This document shows positions 28,360-37,581 of a DNA stretch of 64,000 bases, piece by piece. This stretch comes from Mammaliicoccus vitulinus (GTDB taxonomy: Bacteria > Bacillota > Bacilli > Staphylococcales > Staphylococcaceae). The notes beneath the pieces were generated by a model. It did no database searches and was not told where the DNA came from. It worked only from the letters and a program-made list of their open reading frames with translations. How positions within the stretch are numbered: position 1 is the first letter of the stretch; each line of letters begins with the position of its first letter. Location of the stretch: contig NZ_CP118974.1 of NCBI RefSeq assembly GCF_029024305.1, positions 2,325,069 through 2,389,068 on the forward strand, given 5' to 3'. The position numbers and the translations under genes are program-made.

Positions 28360-29526
28360 ATGGTTAGTGAACCACTTATTTCAGCCACTATATTATTTTC
28401 ATTAATTGTTCTCGGTGAAGTGATTTCTTATCTTACAAAAGCACGTGTACCAATGTTATTAACAGCTATGGTCAGTTATTTACTTTTATCATGGGCAGGC
28501 GTACTACCTGAAAAGATATTAGATCACGCAATATTGCCATCGCTTGGCGCACTTATTATTGCACCTGTTATTATGCACATGGGGACGATGATGCCCCTTC
28601 ATATATTGAAGTCTCAATGGAAAGCAGTTGTGATTTCAGTCTTTGGAATTATTGGTTCGACTACTTTAATTTTAATTTTCGTTACACTCCTCTTTGATTT
28701 CCGTACAGCAGCTTCAGGAGTTGGTCCAATTGCAGGCGGTATCGTTGCACTACTCATCACTGTGGAGAAACTTCAAGATTTAGGATTAGCTAACTTAATT
28801 GTATTACCTGCTATTGTTCAAGCATTACAAGGTGTCATCGGTATGCCACTAAGTTCAATACTTATGAAACGTTATTCTAAGTATTATCTTGCAAATAGAG
28901 AACATGATAAAAATGTTGCTAACATTTCTAATAAAAACAAAGTCAAAAAAGAAACAATTTTCAATAGAAATCCATTGTTACAGAACAATGTTATTAGACT
29001 ATTTATCATGTTCTTCTTAGCAAGTATTGCTTTTATAATCGGAGAATTTACAGGTATCCACTACACACTGCTCAGTTTACTATTTGGTGTAATTGGACTA
29101 AAGATTGGTTTATTCGAACAAAAAGAACTCGAACGAAATCAATCGTTTACGATTATGATGGTTATCATCATCCTTATCGTTATCGGTTCTATGGGTGGCA
29201 TTAAACCTCATGATTTATGGGCATTCTTACCAGCAATATTATCTATCCTCATTATCGGTACAATCGGCATTTTAATTGGTGGATTGATCGGTGCCAAATT
29301 AATTGGTTGGAGACCTACAAAAGCTTTACCAGTTGCTCTAACAGCACTATACGGTTTTCCAGGTGATTTTATTTTATGTGAAGAAGTTAGCCGTTCTGTC
29401 ACAGACAATGATGAAGATAGAGAAGATGTATTTAATGAGCTACTCAGTCCAATGATTATCGGCGGATTTACAACTGTAACAGTAGCGTCGGTTATTTTAA
29501 CATCTATATTAATGAATTTTCTTTAA
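28360..29526 (+). CDS. Unidentified multi-pass membrane transporter, partner of the amidohydrolase
   Basis: 388 residues and about 11 hydrophobic helices, with a polar cytosolic loop at about 175-205 (REHDKNVANISNKNKVKKE). Glycine-rich re-entrant-like stretches (GVGPIAGGIVALL at about 124-136, YGFPGDFILCEEVSR at about 337-351) recall secondary carriers such as the GltS or 2-keto-3-deoxygluconate permease group, but I do not recognise the family firmly. It is 19 bp upstream of an amidohydrolase on the same strand, so it likely imports or exports the substrate of that enzyme. AAAGGAG precedes the ATG. Confidence 0.7.
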   Translation: MVSEPLISATILFSLIVLGEVISYLTKARVPMLLTAMVSYLLLSWAGVLPEKILDHAILPSLGALIIAPVIMHMGTMMPLHILKSQWKAVVISVFGIIGSTTLILIFVTLLFDFRTAASGVGPIAGGIVALLITVEKLQDLGLANLIVLPAIVQALQGVIGMPLSSILMKRYSKYYLANREHDKNVANISNKNKVKKETIFNRNPLLQNNVIRLFIMFFLASIAFIIGEFTGIHYTLLSLLFGVIGLKIGLFEQKELERNQSFTIMMVIIILIVIGSMGGIKPHDLWAFLPAILSILIIGTIGILIGGLIGAKLIGWRPTKALPVALTALYGFPGDFILCEEVSRSVTDNDEDREDVFNELLSPMIIGGFTTVTVASVILTSILMNFL

Positions 29527-29545
29527 TAACTAGGAGGCATTTATC

Positions 29546-30763
29546 ATGATTTTAAAAAACATCAACTTAATAGATGGAACAGGTAAAGAAGTACAACAAG
29601 GCGTAGATATTAAAATTGATCATAACGTTATTGCTGAAATCGGGAAAAATTTAACAGGAGACAATATTATAGAAGGAAATGGACAATATTTACTACCTGG
29701 CATGATTGATAGCCATGTACATGTCATGTTGGAAATGGAGCCATTAGAAAATCGCTTATCTACACCATTTTCATATAATTTTTATAAAGCGATAGATCAT
29801 TTAAAGAGAACAGTAGATGCTGGCGTGACAACTGTTAGAGATGCTTTAGGTGCAGATTTAGGTATAAAAGAAGCTGTAAATGATGGCATCATATTAGGAC
29901 CACGTTTACAAATCAGTGTGAATGCATTAACGATCACTGGCGGACATGGTGATAGTTACACAAAATCAAGTATACACTTACCACTTTTACAAGATGATTA
30001 TCCAGGTATGCCGAATGGATTGTGTGACGGTGTGAATGAAGTACGTAAAAAAGCGCGTGAAATGTTAAGAGCCGGAGCAGATGTATTAAAAGTTCATGCA
30101 ACTGGCGGCGTTACAAGTGCTACTGATCACCCAGACTACACACAATTTTCATTAGAAGAATTAAAAGTCATTGTAGAAGAAGCCCAGTTTAGAAACAATC
30201 GTAAAGTAATGGCACACGCACAAGGTTTACAAGGCGTCAAACAGTGTATAGAAGCGGGTATCCATTCAATCGAACACGGCATATATTTAGATGATGAAGC
30301 AGTCAAATTAATGAAAGAAAAAGAAATGTATTTAGTACCAACACTGCTCGCTCCCCTTTCAGTGATAGAATTTGCTGCTGAATTAGGCATGAGTGAGAAC
30401 TCTATAAACAAATCAAAACAAGTCATGCAAGATCATATCGAAAGCTTCAAAAAAGCACATCAAGCAGGCGTAAAAATCGCAATGGGTACAGATGCCGGCG
30501 TATTTAAACACGGTACTAACTTAAGAGAATTAGAACTCATGGTTGAACACGGTATGACAGAAATGGAAGCCATCATTGCATCAACTAAAACAGCAGCAGA
30601 ATGCTTAGGTTACGATGACGAACTCGGTACTATCGAAGTAGGTAAAAAAGCAGACTTTATATTGCTAGACCAAAACCCATTAAAAGACATTGCCGTCTTA
30701 AGAGACCCTCAAAAAATTAAAGTCGTATCAATAGACGGTAAAATCGTAAAAGACATTAGATAA
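29546..30763 (+). CDS. Metal-dependent amidohydrolase (imidazolonepropionase/Xaa-Pro dipeptidase-like)
   Basis: 405 residues. The amidohydrolase metal ligands are visible: HVH in MIDSHVHVMLE, Lys in LKVHATGG (position for a carbamylated lysine), His in MAHAQG, HSIEHGIY and Asp in MGTDAG. The C-terminal EVGKKADFILLDQNPL strand closes the composite beta-sandwich. Members hydrolyse cyclic amides or proline-containing dipeptides. It forms a two-gene unit with the upstream permease, followed by a terminator at 30790. Substrate unknown. Confidence 0.86.
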   Translation: MILKNINLIDGTGKEVQQGVDIKIDHNVIAEIGKNLTGDNIIEGNGQYLLPGMIDSHVHVMLEMEPLENRLSTPFSYNFYKAIDHLKRTVDAGVTTVRDALGADLGIKEAVNDGIILGPRLQISVNALTITGGHGDSYTKSSIHLPLLQDDYPGMPNGLCDGVNEVRKKAREMLRAGADVLKVHATGGVTSATDHPDYTQFSLEELKVIVEEAQFRNNRKVMAHAQGLQGVKQCIEAGIHSIEHGIYLDDEAVKLMKEKEMYLVPTLLAPLSVIEFAAELGMSENSINKSKQVMQDHIESFKKAHQAGVKIAMGTDAGVFKHGTNLRELELMVEHGMTEMEAIIASTKTAAECLGYDDELGTIEVGKKADFILLDQNPLKDIAVLRDPQKIKVVSIDGKIVKDIR

Positions 30764-30789
30764 ATAGACATCCTTTCTTAAATATGAGA

Positions 30790-30830
30790 GCGCGTAAATT
30801 CCTATTCTCGAGGAATTTACGCGCTTTTAT
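30790..30830 (+). terminator. Terminator of the permease-amidohydrolase unit
   Basis: GCGCGTAAATTCC, 9-nt loop, GGAATTTACGCGC, then TTTTATTTTA. Confidence 0.9.
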
Positions 30831-30837
30831 TTTATTT

Positions 30838-30965
30838 AGTGAGTCTTCGTGCGTTTTGGCTAGATTTCACTTGAATCGCACAATATCTTTTGAGTCTTCG
30901 TGCGTTTTATCCATATTTTACCAAAATCGCACGATATCTTCCAAGTCTTGGTGCGATTTGACCGT
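30838..30965. repeat. Family B repeat, about 2 units of ~54 bp
   Basis: GAGTCTTCGTGCGTTTT..ATTTTACCAAAATCGCACGATATCTT, repeated. Units contain the inverted pair TCGCAC/GTGCGA. The same family is at 62958-63062. Short open frames across it are by-products. Confidence 0.85.
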
Positions 30966-31205
30966 GATTTTATCATGTCAGGCTCCACTTGATAAATAGA
31001 ACCCGTGATTTTATCATGTCAGACTCCACATGATAAATAGAGACCCTGATATTATCAAGTCAGGCTTCACATGATAAATAGAGACCCTGATATTATCATG
31101 TCAGGCTTCACTTGATAAATAGAACCTTTGATTTTATCATGTCAGGCTTCACTTGATAAATAGAGCCGTTGATATTATCATGTCAGGGCCCACTTGATAA
31201 ATAGC
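30966..31205. repeat. Family C tandem repeat, about 6 units of ~41 bp
   Basis: Units alternate TGATAAATAGAGACCCTGAT and ATTATCATGTCAGGCTTCAC. Within a unit TGATAA and TTATCA are inverted repeats, so each could form a hairpin. A shorter inverted copy lies at 59686-59796. Confidence 0.88.
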
Positions 31206-31228
31206 AACCAATCTTTATAATCTTCCTC

Positions 31229-31327
31229 CACGATTTTGCAAAGTGCGGACGCCCGGGGGAATAGTATGCGCGAGAGACTACAGGCTCGAGCCATACCCCC
31301 AGGCAAGCATGCACTTTCAAAATCGTA
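31229..31327. repeat. E-module hairpin, copy 1
   Basis: A ~100-bp inverted repeat. Ends CGATTTTGCAAAGTGC and GCACTTTCAAAATCG pair; the inner part has CCCGGGGGAATAGTATG against CATACCCCCAGG and ends in CTCGAG. GC content is clearly above the surroundings. Other copies are at 31811-31910 and 59561-59660. Confidence 0.88.
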
Positions 31328-31336
31328 AGATTTTAA

Positions 31337-31787
31337 AACATACATTGCTTCTATGTTGCTTGTTTGGTCAGTCTTGCAACATACGGGCGTGCTATGTTGC
31401 TTGTTTAGTAAGTCTTGCAACATACGGGCGTGCTATGTTGCTTGTTTCGTAAGTCTTGCAACATACAGGATTTCTATGTTGCTTGTTTAGTAAGTCTTGC
31501 AACATTCGGAGCTTCTATGTTGCTTGTTTAGTAAGTCTTGCAACATTCGGAGCTTCTATGTTGCTTGTTTGGTCAGTCTTGCAACATACGGGCGTGCTAT
31601 GTTGCTTGTTTGGCAAGTCTTGCAACATTCGGAGCTTCTATGTTGCTTGTTTGGCAAGTCTTGCAACATTCGGAGCTTCTATGTTGCTTGTTTCGTAAGT
31701 CTTGCAACATACGAGCCTTCTATGTTGCTTGTTTGGTGAGTCTTGCAACATACAGCATGTACTTAAAAGAACAAACGAAACAATAGC
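31337..31787. repeat. Family D tandem repeat, 10 units of 41 bp
   Basis: Ten direct copies of a 41-bp unit with the core ATGTTGCTTGTTTGGT, AAGTCTTGCAACAT and a variable 8-10 bp (ACGGGCGTGCT or TCGGAGCTTCT). TTGCAAGACT and the ATGTTGC/GCAACAT pairs are palindromic. The array ends in GCATGTACTTAAAAGAACAA. Because 41 is not a multiple of three, near-identical open frames recur every 41 bp; these are artefacts. Confidence 0.93.
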
Positions 31788-31810
31788 AAAAATTCTTTAT
31801 AATCTTTCTC

Positions 31811-31910
31811 CACGATTTTGCAAAGTGCTGACGCCCGGGGGAATAGTATGCCGCGCGCGACTACAGGCTCGAGCCATACCCCCAGGCAAGCATGCACTTT
31901 CAAAATCGCA
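31811..31910. repeat. E-module hairpin, copy 2
   Basis: Same ends and core as 31229-31327 with a few changes in the apical loop (CCGCGCGCGACTACAGG). Directly followed by an F module. Confidence 0.88.
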
Positions 31911-31929
31911 ACACTCTAAACACAAAAAT

Positions 31930-31990
31930 AAATCTCTTCACTAGGCTATCACCTAATGAAGAGATTTATTTTGAGATCGGATATCTTTGT
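31930..31990. terminator. F-module hairpin, copy 2, downstream of gabD
   Basis: AAATCTCTTCA..TGAAGAGATTT then TATTTTGAG. It lies at the 3' side of the leftward gabD and has an A-run on its left, so it could end that transcript. Confidence 0.75.
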
Positions 31991-32011
31991 CCCCGAACCT
32001 TTGTTTATATA

Positions 32012-33400
32012 CTACATATTACCTATTGATAAATATTTCGTTTCTAAATATGGTTCTATACCTTCTATACCGCCTTCACGACCGTAACCACTTTCTTTAT
32101 ATCCGCCGAATGGTGCATGGGCTGCTGATGGTGCGCCATCGTTCCACCCAATCACGCCATAATCAAGCTTTTTATAAATATCGAAGCCTGTTCTATAATC
32201 GTTCGTAAAGAAGTAAGCTGCTAATCCATATTCAGTATCATTTGCTACTTTTAAGATTTCATCTAAATCATCATATGTCATAACAGCTGCAATTGGTCCG
32301 AAAGTTTCTTCATGCATCACTTTCATTTCTAGATTAGCATGACGAATCACTACTGGTTTTAAGAAGTTGCCTCCTAATTTCAGTTGTTCTATTGATAATG
32401 ACAGTTCGCCACCATGTTCGACTGCATCTTCTATTTGATCTATTACTTTTTCTACCGCTTGTTGATTAATAAGTGGTCCCATATCTGTATCTTTTTCTAT
32501 ACCATTTCCTACATTTAAAGCGTTCACTTTTTCAGTTAGTAATGCTGTATAGTCTTGTTCAATATCTTTATGTACAAAAATTCTATTTGCACTGATACAC
32601 GTTTGACCAGAATTTCTAAATTTAGTAGCAATTGTTTGATTAACAGCTAATTCGATATCTGCATCTTTATGTACGATTACTGGTGCTAATCCACCTAATT
32701 CCATCGTCACATTTTTAACACTATCAGCTGAAGATTTAATCAATTGTTTCCCAACTGGTGTTGACCCTGTAAAAGTAATTTTTTGAATGATTGGACTTTC
32801 TGTAAAAATTCTTCCAGCATCTCGACCACTTAAAACGACATATTGTATAGCATCTTCAGGTATACCCGCTTCATGTGCTAATTCAACCATTCGAATCGTT
32901 GTTAAAGGTGTTTCCAAGGCTGGCTTACATACGATGGTACAACCTGCAGCTAATGCTGGTGCCATTTTTCTAGCAATCATGGCTGCTGGGAAGTTCCAAG
33001 GTGTAATCGCACCTACAATGCCAACTGGGAACGGATCTGTAATAATCTTTTTACCTTTTTGATTCGCTGGTATTGTTTTGCCATAAATACGCTTTGCTTC
33101 TTCTTGATACCATTGTATATAACTATTAGCATAGGCAACTTCACCCAACGCTTCTTTATAAGGCTTTCCATTTTCTAACGTAATCAGTTCTGCTAATTCT
33201 TCTTTATGTTCTTCAATGAGTTGATACCATTTCAATAAAAGTGCAGAACGATCATGTGCATCTCTTTCACGCCAAGATTCAAATGCTACTTGTGCTTTAT
33301 TGATCTGTTGATTTGCTTCTTCTTCAGAAGTGTACTGGATTGTCTTAACGACTTCATTCGTTGCTGGATTGTATACTTTGAGTTCTTTCAAATACTTCAT
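32012..33400 (-). CDS. gabD: NAD(P)-dependent succinate-semialdehyde dehydrogenase
   Basis: 462 residues of the aldehyde dehydrogenase superfamily. Visible are PWNFPAAMIARKMAPALAAGCT, FTGSTPVGKQL, the general-base Glu in TMELGG and the nucleophile Cys in NSGQTCISANRIFV. Those forms are typical of succinate-semialdehyde dehydrogenases. It oxidises the product of GabT to succinate. The start overlaps the upstream permease gene by 47 bp; a TTG at 33391 sits at better distance from the AAGGGGG ribosome site than the ATG at 33400, so the true N-terminus may be three residues shorter. Third gene of the GABA operon. Confidence 0.9.
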   Translation of the reverse strand: MKYLKELKVYNPATNEVVKTIQYTSEEEANQQINKAQVAFESWRERDAHDRSALLLKWYQLIEEHKEELAELITLENGKPYKEALGEVAYANSYIQWYQEEAKRIYGKTIPANQKGKKIITDPFPVGIVGAITPWNFPAAMIARKMAPALAAGCTIVCKPALETPLTTIRMVELAHEAGIPEDAIQYVVLSGRDAGRIFTESPIIQKITFTGSTPVGKQLIKSSADSVKNVTMELGGLAPVIVHKDADIELAVNQTIATKFRNSGQTCISANRIFVHKDIEQDYTALLTEKVNALNVGNGIEKDTDMGPLINQQAVEKVIDQIEDAVEHGGELSLSIEQLKLGGNFLKPVVIRHANLEMKVMHEETFGPIAAVMTYDDLDEILKVANDTEYGLAAYFFTNDYRTGFDIYKKLDYGVIGWNDGAPSAAHAPFGGYKESGYGREGGIEGIEPYLETKYLSIGNM

Positions 33401-34751
33401 CCCCCTTAGGTTTAGTTAAATATAGAATTGCTGCAATGCCATACCAAACAAATACGATAATCCATTCATGTGGCCAAATAAGTGATGAAGGCATTCCAGG
33501 TAAATAAATAGCGATAAATCCAATACTTAAAATAACTGCTACCCAACCGACAAATTTACCACCTTTAATACGATATGGTCTTTCTAAATCCGGTTCACTT
33601 TTTCTTAATTTCAAGAAAGAAAAAGCAACGAGCAAGTAACCTAATACGACACCTATACCACCTGCATCAACGATCCACACGAGTGCTGGACGTCCTAATA
33701 AAGGCGCAACAAATGCTAATATACCAAGGAATATAATGCCGTGTGTCGGTGTCTTATATTTAGGGTGAATAAATCCAAACCACTTAGGAATCATATTATT
33801 TTTAGACATCGCATATAGAATACGACTACCACCAATAATAAAGGCATTCCAACTTGTTATAATACCGGCAACGCCACCTAATACAAGTAAGATACCAAAT
33901 CCACTAGAGCCAAATAAATTCACCATAGCATCTGCAGTAGCTAATTCACTCGTTTGTAATTGGCTAGGTGTTAATCCTGTTGCAACACCAAATACAATAA
34001 GTAAATAGAAAATAACCGAAGCGATTATTGAAATAACGAGTATGCGACCTATCATTTTAGCAGGTGCTTTAACTTCTTCTGCAATTTGAGGAATCACATC
34101 AAATCCTACAAATAGGAATGGAATCATGATGAGTACTGACATCGTCCCACCTACACCATTACTGAACAATGGTTTTAGTTGTGTGAATTCACCATTAAAT
34201 CCCGCTCCAAAAAATAGTAATAATCCTACGCCTACAATAAATATTGTAAACACCGTTTGCATAATCGCAGCAGGCTTTACACCAAAATAATTCAATGACG
34301 TTAAGACTACACTACCGATAGAACCGATTAGAACCCAAGTTAAGTAAACATCCCAACCTGCTAGATTCCAAAGAAAACCTGTATGTTCAAATGGTATAAC
34401 GTAATCAATAACTGTCGGCAATGCTACTGCTTCAAAAGTGATAACAGATACATAGCCAAATAATACTGACCAACCTGAAATAAAAGCTATTCCTGGACTA
34501 AATGCTTTCTTAACAAAGACAAATCCTCCACCTGTTTCAGGTATTGCAGAGGCTAATTCAGCATAAGTCAATCCTATGAAAATAACTAATAAGCCACCTA
34601 TTGCAAAAGCTATAATACTTCCTAAAAATCCTGCTTCAGAAATCCATTCTCCCGAAAGTACAACCCAGCCCCATCCAAGCATAGCGCCAATCGCGAGAAA
34701 TAATATATCTGCCATATTCATTGTTTTATTAAATTGAGAACTCATATTCAT
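33354..34751 (-). CDS. APC-family permease, probable GABA transporter
   Basis: 465 residues and about 12 helices, with the N-terminal GAMLGWGWVVLSGEWISEAG and TGGGFVFVKKAFSPGIAFISGW stretches of the APC superfamily. It is not the classic GabP subfamily, so the GABA call rests on position between gabT (25 bp upstream) and gabD (overlapping). It presumably supplies gamma-aminobutyrate or a related amine to GabT. Confidence 0.82.
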   Translation of the reverse strand: MNMSSQFNKTMNMADILFLAIGAMLGWGWVVLSGEWISEAGFLGSIIAFAIGGLLVIFIGLTYAELASAIPETGGGFVFVKKAFSPGIAFISGWSVLFGYVSVITFEAVALPTVIDYVIPFEHTGFLWNLAGWDVYLTWVLIGSIGSVVLTSLNYFGVKPAAIMQTVFTIFIVGVGLLLFFGAGFNGEFTQLKPLFSNGVGGTMSVLIMIPFLFVGFDVIPQIAEEVKAPAKMIGRILVISIIASVIFYLLIVFGVATGLTPSQLQTSELATADAMVNLFGSSGFGILLVLGGVAGIITSWNAFIIGGSRILYAMSKNNMIPKWFGFIHPKYKTPTHGIIFLGILAFVAPLLGRPALVWIVDAGGIGVVLGYLLVAFSFLKLRKSEPDLERPYRIKGGKFVGWVAVILSIGFIAIYLPGMPSSLIWPHEWIIVFVWYGIAAILYLTKPKGDEVFERTQSIQSSNE

Positions 34752-34776
34752 ACCCCATTTTTATTAGTCATAAATC

Positions 34777-36063
34777 TTAAAGACTAGATTCTAAAATCGT
34801 AAATCCTTTGTTTAATTCTTGATCTGTAATGACTAAAGGTGCTAGAAATCTAATCACGTTACCGTTAATACCAGCTGATAATAATAATAACCCATTATCA
34901 TTAGCTGTTTTCACAATTTGTGATGTTTTGAGTTTATCTGGTGCTTTTGTTTCTGGGTCTACAATTTCCATTGCGACCATTGCACCTAATCTACGAATGT
35001 CTCCAACAAAATTATGTTCTAGTTTATATGATTCTAACGTTGCTTCTATAGTCGCACCAAGTTGCTCAGCTTTAGCATTTAAATTTTCTTCTTCTATAAT
35101 TTCGATTACTTTAAGCGCCGCTTCACAAGCTAGTGGATTACCTGCATATGTACCACCAATTTCACCTGGGTTTGGACTATCTACAATTTCACTTCTTCCT
35201 ACAACACCACTCAATGGGAAACCTGCTGCAAGCGATTTAGATACCGTCATTAAATCTGGTATCACATCAAAGTGCTCAATCGCAAACATCTTTCCAGTTC
35301 GAGCAAATCCAGTTTGTATTTCATCTGCAATAAATACAATACCATGTTCTTCACAAATATCTTTTAAAGCACGCACAAACTTTTTGTCAGGTATAATAAA
35401 TCCACCTTCACCTTGTACTGGTTCAATAACGACACATGCAACTTCTGAAGGATCTACAGTTGCGATAAAGAAGTTCTTCAAATCTTTGATCACGCTATCA
35501 ATATACGCCTCATCACTCAATCCTTCTGGTTTATCAGCTAAATATGGATACGGTGCTTGATATACTTCTGGTGCAAATGGTCCAAATCCAAATTTATATG
35601 GTTTTACTTTACTTGTCATAGACATCGTTAAATTTGTTCTTCCGTGGAAACCTCTAATGAAAGATACAACTTGTTGTCTACCTGTATATTTTCGGGCTAT
35701 TTTCACAGCATTTTCTACTGCTTCAGCTCCTGAATTTAAGAGTACTGTTTTCTTTTTATGATCACCTGGTGTAATTTCAGCTAATTTTTCAGCTAGCTTA
35801 ATATAGCTTTCATACATAATGACATTAAATCCAGGTAATATAAATCGTTCTAATTCTTTTTTTAGATGTTCAGTAATTTTCGGATGTGAATGACCAACAT
35901 TTAATGTTCCAATTGCCCCTGCAAAGTCGATCCATTCTTTACCTTCATTATCTGTAACAGTTGCCCCTTTAGCAAAATCAGCAATATGTGTATTACCATT
36001 ACTGACACCTCTTGCTACATATTCGTTACGTAAAGATACTAATTGTTCTTGAGTCTTACCCAT
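34777..36063 (-). CDS. gabT: 4-aminobutyrate aminotransferase
   Basis: 428 residues, class-III PLP aminotransferase. Motifs: LNSGAEAVENAVKIARKYTGR, FIRGFHGRTNLTMSMTSK, ADEIQTGFARTGKMFA and the PLP-lysine region TVSKSLAAGFPLSGV. It moves the amino group of GABA to 2-oxoglutarate, giving succinate semialdehyde for GabD. First gene of the leftward operon, with AGGAGGGATTTTAG before the ATG. The divergent gabR regulator is 93 bp away. Confidence 0.92.
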   Translation of the reverse strand: MGKTQEQLVSLRNEYVARGVSNGNTHIADFAKGATVTDNEGKEWIDFAGAIGTLNVGHSHPKITEHLKKELERFILPGFNVIMYESYIKLAEKLAEITPGDHKKKTVLLNSGAEAVENAVKIARKYTGRQQVVSFIRGFHGRTNLTMSMTSKVKPYKFGFGPFAPEVYQAPYPYLADKPEGLSDEAYIDSVIKDLKNFFIATVDPSEVACVVIEPVQGEGGFIIPDKKFVRALKDICEEHGIVFIADEIQTGFARTGKMFAIEHFDVIPDLMTVSKSLAAGFPLSGVVGRSEIVDSPNPGEIGGTYAGNPLACEAALKVIEIIEEENLNAKAEQLGATIEATLESYKLEHNFVGDIRRLGAMVAMEIVDPETKAPDKLKTSQIVKTANDNGLLLLSAGINGNVIRFLAPLVITDQELNKGFTILESSL

Positions 36064-36108
36064 CTAAAATCCCTCCTATTGTTTATTTAGTACATATTAA
36101 AAAAATAT

Positions 36109-36152
36109 TGGTATAATGAAAAGTACCAGTTTTGATTTTTATATGGTACCAG
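36109..36152. promoter_or_regulatory. Putative GabR operator region
   Basis: Two direct repeats, TGGTAT at 36109 and TGGTAC at 36144, start 35 bp apart, with an inverted GTACCA at 36123 between them. B. subtilis GabR binds two direct ATACCA (=TGGTAT) boxes about three helical turns apart in the equivalent place. A TATAAT-like box overlaps the first repeat. Confidence 0.5.
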
Positions 36153-36165
36153 AGGGGTGAAAAGT

Positions 36166-37542
36166 ATGGCACAAACTTACAAATATAGAGAGATTTATCT
36201 CAAAACAAAACAAGATATTCTCTCACAACAATATAATAGTCATGAAAAGTTACCATCAAAAAGACAACTAGCAAACGACCAAAATGTCAGCATAAACACT
36301 GTAAAAAATGCGTATGAACAACTTTTTGCAGAAGGTTACATATATACAAAAGAAAGACAGGGATATTTTGTTGAAGCTTTAAATAAACTAATCATTCAAG
36401 ATCATCGTATACCACAGCCTATACACAATAATCCGACTAAAATTAAATCTTCATATCGTTACTCTTTTTCTCATATGACAACAGATATATCTCAGTTTCC
36501 AATTGATTTATGGTCTAAGCATACTAAAGAAGCATTTCGACTTTTCCAAAATGAAATGTCAGAAATACCAATTTATAAAGGACCTATAGAACTCAGGAAA
36601 TCTATCGCACAACTCATCTCGTACAAAAGAGGCGTGACATGTTATCCAGATCAAATCATTGTCAGTTCAGGCACTGCAAACTTATTAAGCGCCTTGTTCA
36701 ATACATTTTCAAACAACCAAAAAATCGCCATGGAAAATCCAGGTTATTCACGTATGAGAAAACTTTTTATAGATATGGGACAAGATGTCGTGAACATTCC
36801 ACTCGATCAAAAAGGACTATCTGTTAATCGTGTAAAATCAGAGCAACCAGATTTTGTTGTGACGACACCTTCCCACCAATTTCCAACAGGGACAATTATG
36901 CCGATTTCTCGAAGAATAGAATTATTGAATTGGGTAACAGAGCACAATAAATACATCATAGAAGATGATTATGATAGCGAATATAAATATGGAACAGATA
37001 ATATTCCTTCCTTATATAGTTTAGATAAAAATGATCGCGTCATATACTTAGGGACATTCTCAAAGACGTTAATGCCAAGTTTAAGAGTGAGCTATATGGT
37101 GCTGCCATATCCTCTACTTTATAAATTTGATTTAGCAACAGACACAGCAATTACAGATTTAAGCTTAATTAACGCTTATACACTACATCTATTTATAAAA
37201 TCAGGAAACTACGAGAAATATATTAGAAAAATGCACCACATATATACTGAAAAAAGAGAGCTATTTTTAAAAGTATTAAACAAAGAATTTAAAGAAGATA
37301 TTTCTATATACGACATGGAAGCTGGATTACACTTTTTATTAAGTATCAAAACATCACTCACCTATCAAGAAATAGAACAAAAAGCACATGATAATAGTAT
37401 AGAACTCTATACATTAAGGAGATTTATGGTCGATGAACCTGCGAATTCAAAAGTCAAAACGCTGATTATTGGATTTGCGAAAATAGAACTAGAAGACATC
37501 GAACCTGCAATATTAAAATTAAAAGAAATCATTTATGAATAA
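36166..37542 (+). CDS. gabR: MocR-family regulator GabR
   Basis: 458 residues from ATG 36166 (GAGGGG 8 bp upstream; the GTG at 36157 overlaps that site). The N-terminal GntR winged helix is LPSKRQLANDQNVSINTVKNAYEQL at about 27-51. A linker joins it to a fold-type-I aminotransferase domain with IIEDDYDSEY and the PLP-lysine region LGTFSKTLMPSLRVSYMV. In B. subtilis GabR binds PLP and GABA and activates gabTD; divergent position here supports the same role. Confidence 0.92.
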   Translation: MAQTYKYREIYLKTKQDILSQQYNSHEKLPSKRQLANDQNVSINTVKNAYEQLFAEGYIYTKERQGYFVEALNKLIIQDHRIPQPIHNNPTKIKSSYRYSFSHMTTDISQFPIDLWSKHTKEAFRLFQNEMSEIPIYKGPIELRKSIAQLISYKRGVTCYPDQIIVSSGTANLLSALFNTFSNNQKIAMENPGYSRMRKLFIDMGQDVVNIPLDQKGLSVNRVKSEQPDFVVTTPSHQFPTGTIMPISRRIELLNWVTEHNKYIIEDDYDSEYKYGTDNIPSLYSLDKNDRVIYLGTFSKTLMPSLRVSYMVLPYPLLYKFDLATDTAITDLSLINAYTLHLFIKSGNYEKYIRKMHHIYTEKRELFLKVLNKEFKEDISIYDMEAGLHFLLSIKTSLTYQEIEQKAHDNSIELYTLRRFMVDEPANSKVKTLIIGFAKIELEDIEPAILKLKEIIYE

Positions 37543-37581
37543 AGGTAAAATAAGCAATTCAAATAAATCTATGCGTTAGGC

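Noticed and set aside
30784-30999. 71-residue plus-strand frame after the amidohydrolase
   Set aside because: It covers the terminator stem and family B repeats; composition is Cys/Ser-rich nonsense.
31243-31944. Ladder of 69-82 residue reading frames over the D array and E modules
   Set aside because: They recur every 41 bp in shifted frames and differ only by repeat phase; no ribosome sites. Pure by-products of the tandem repeat.
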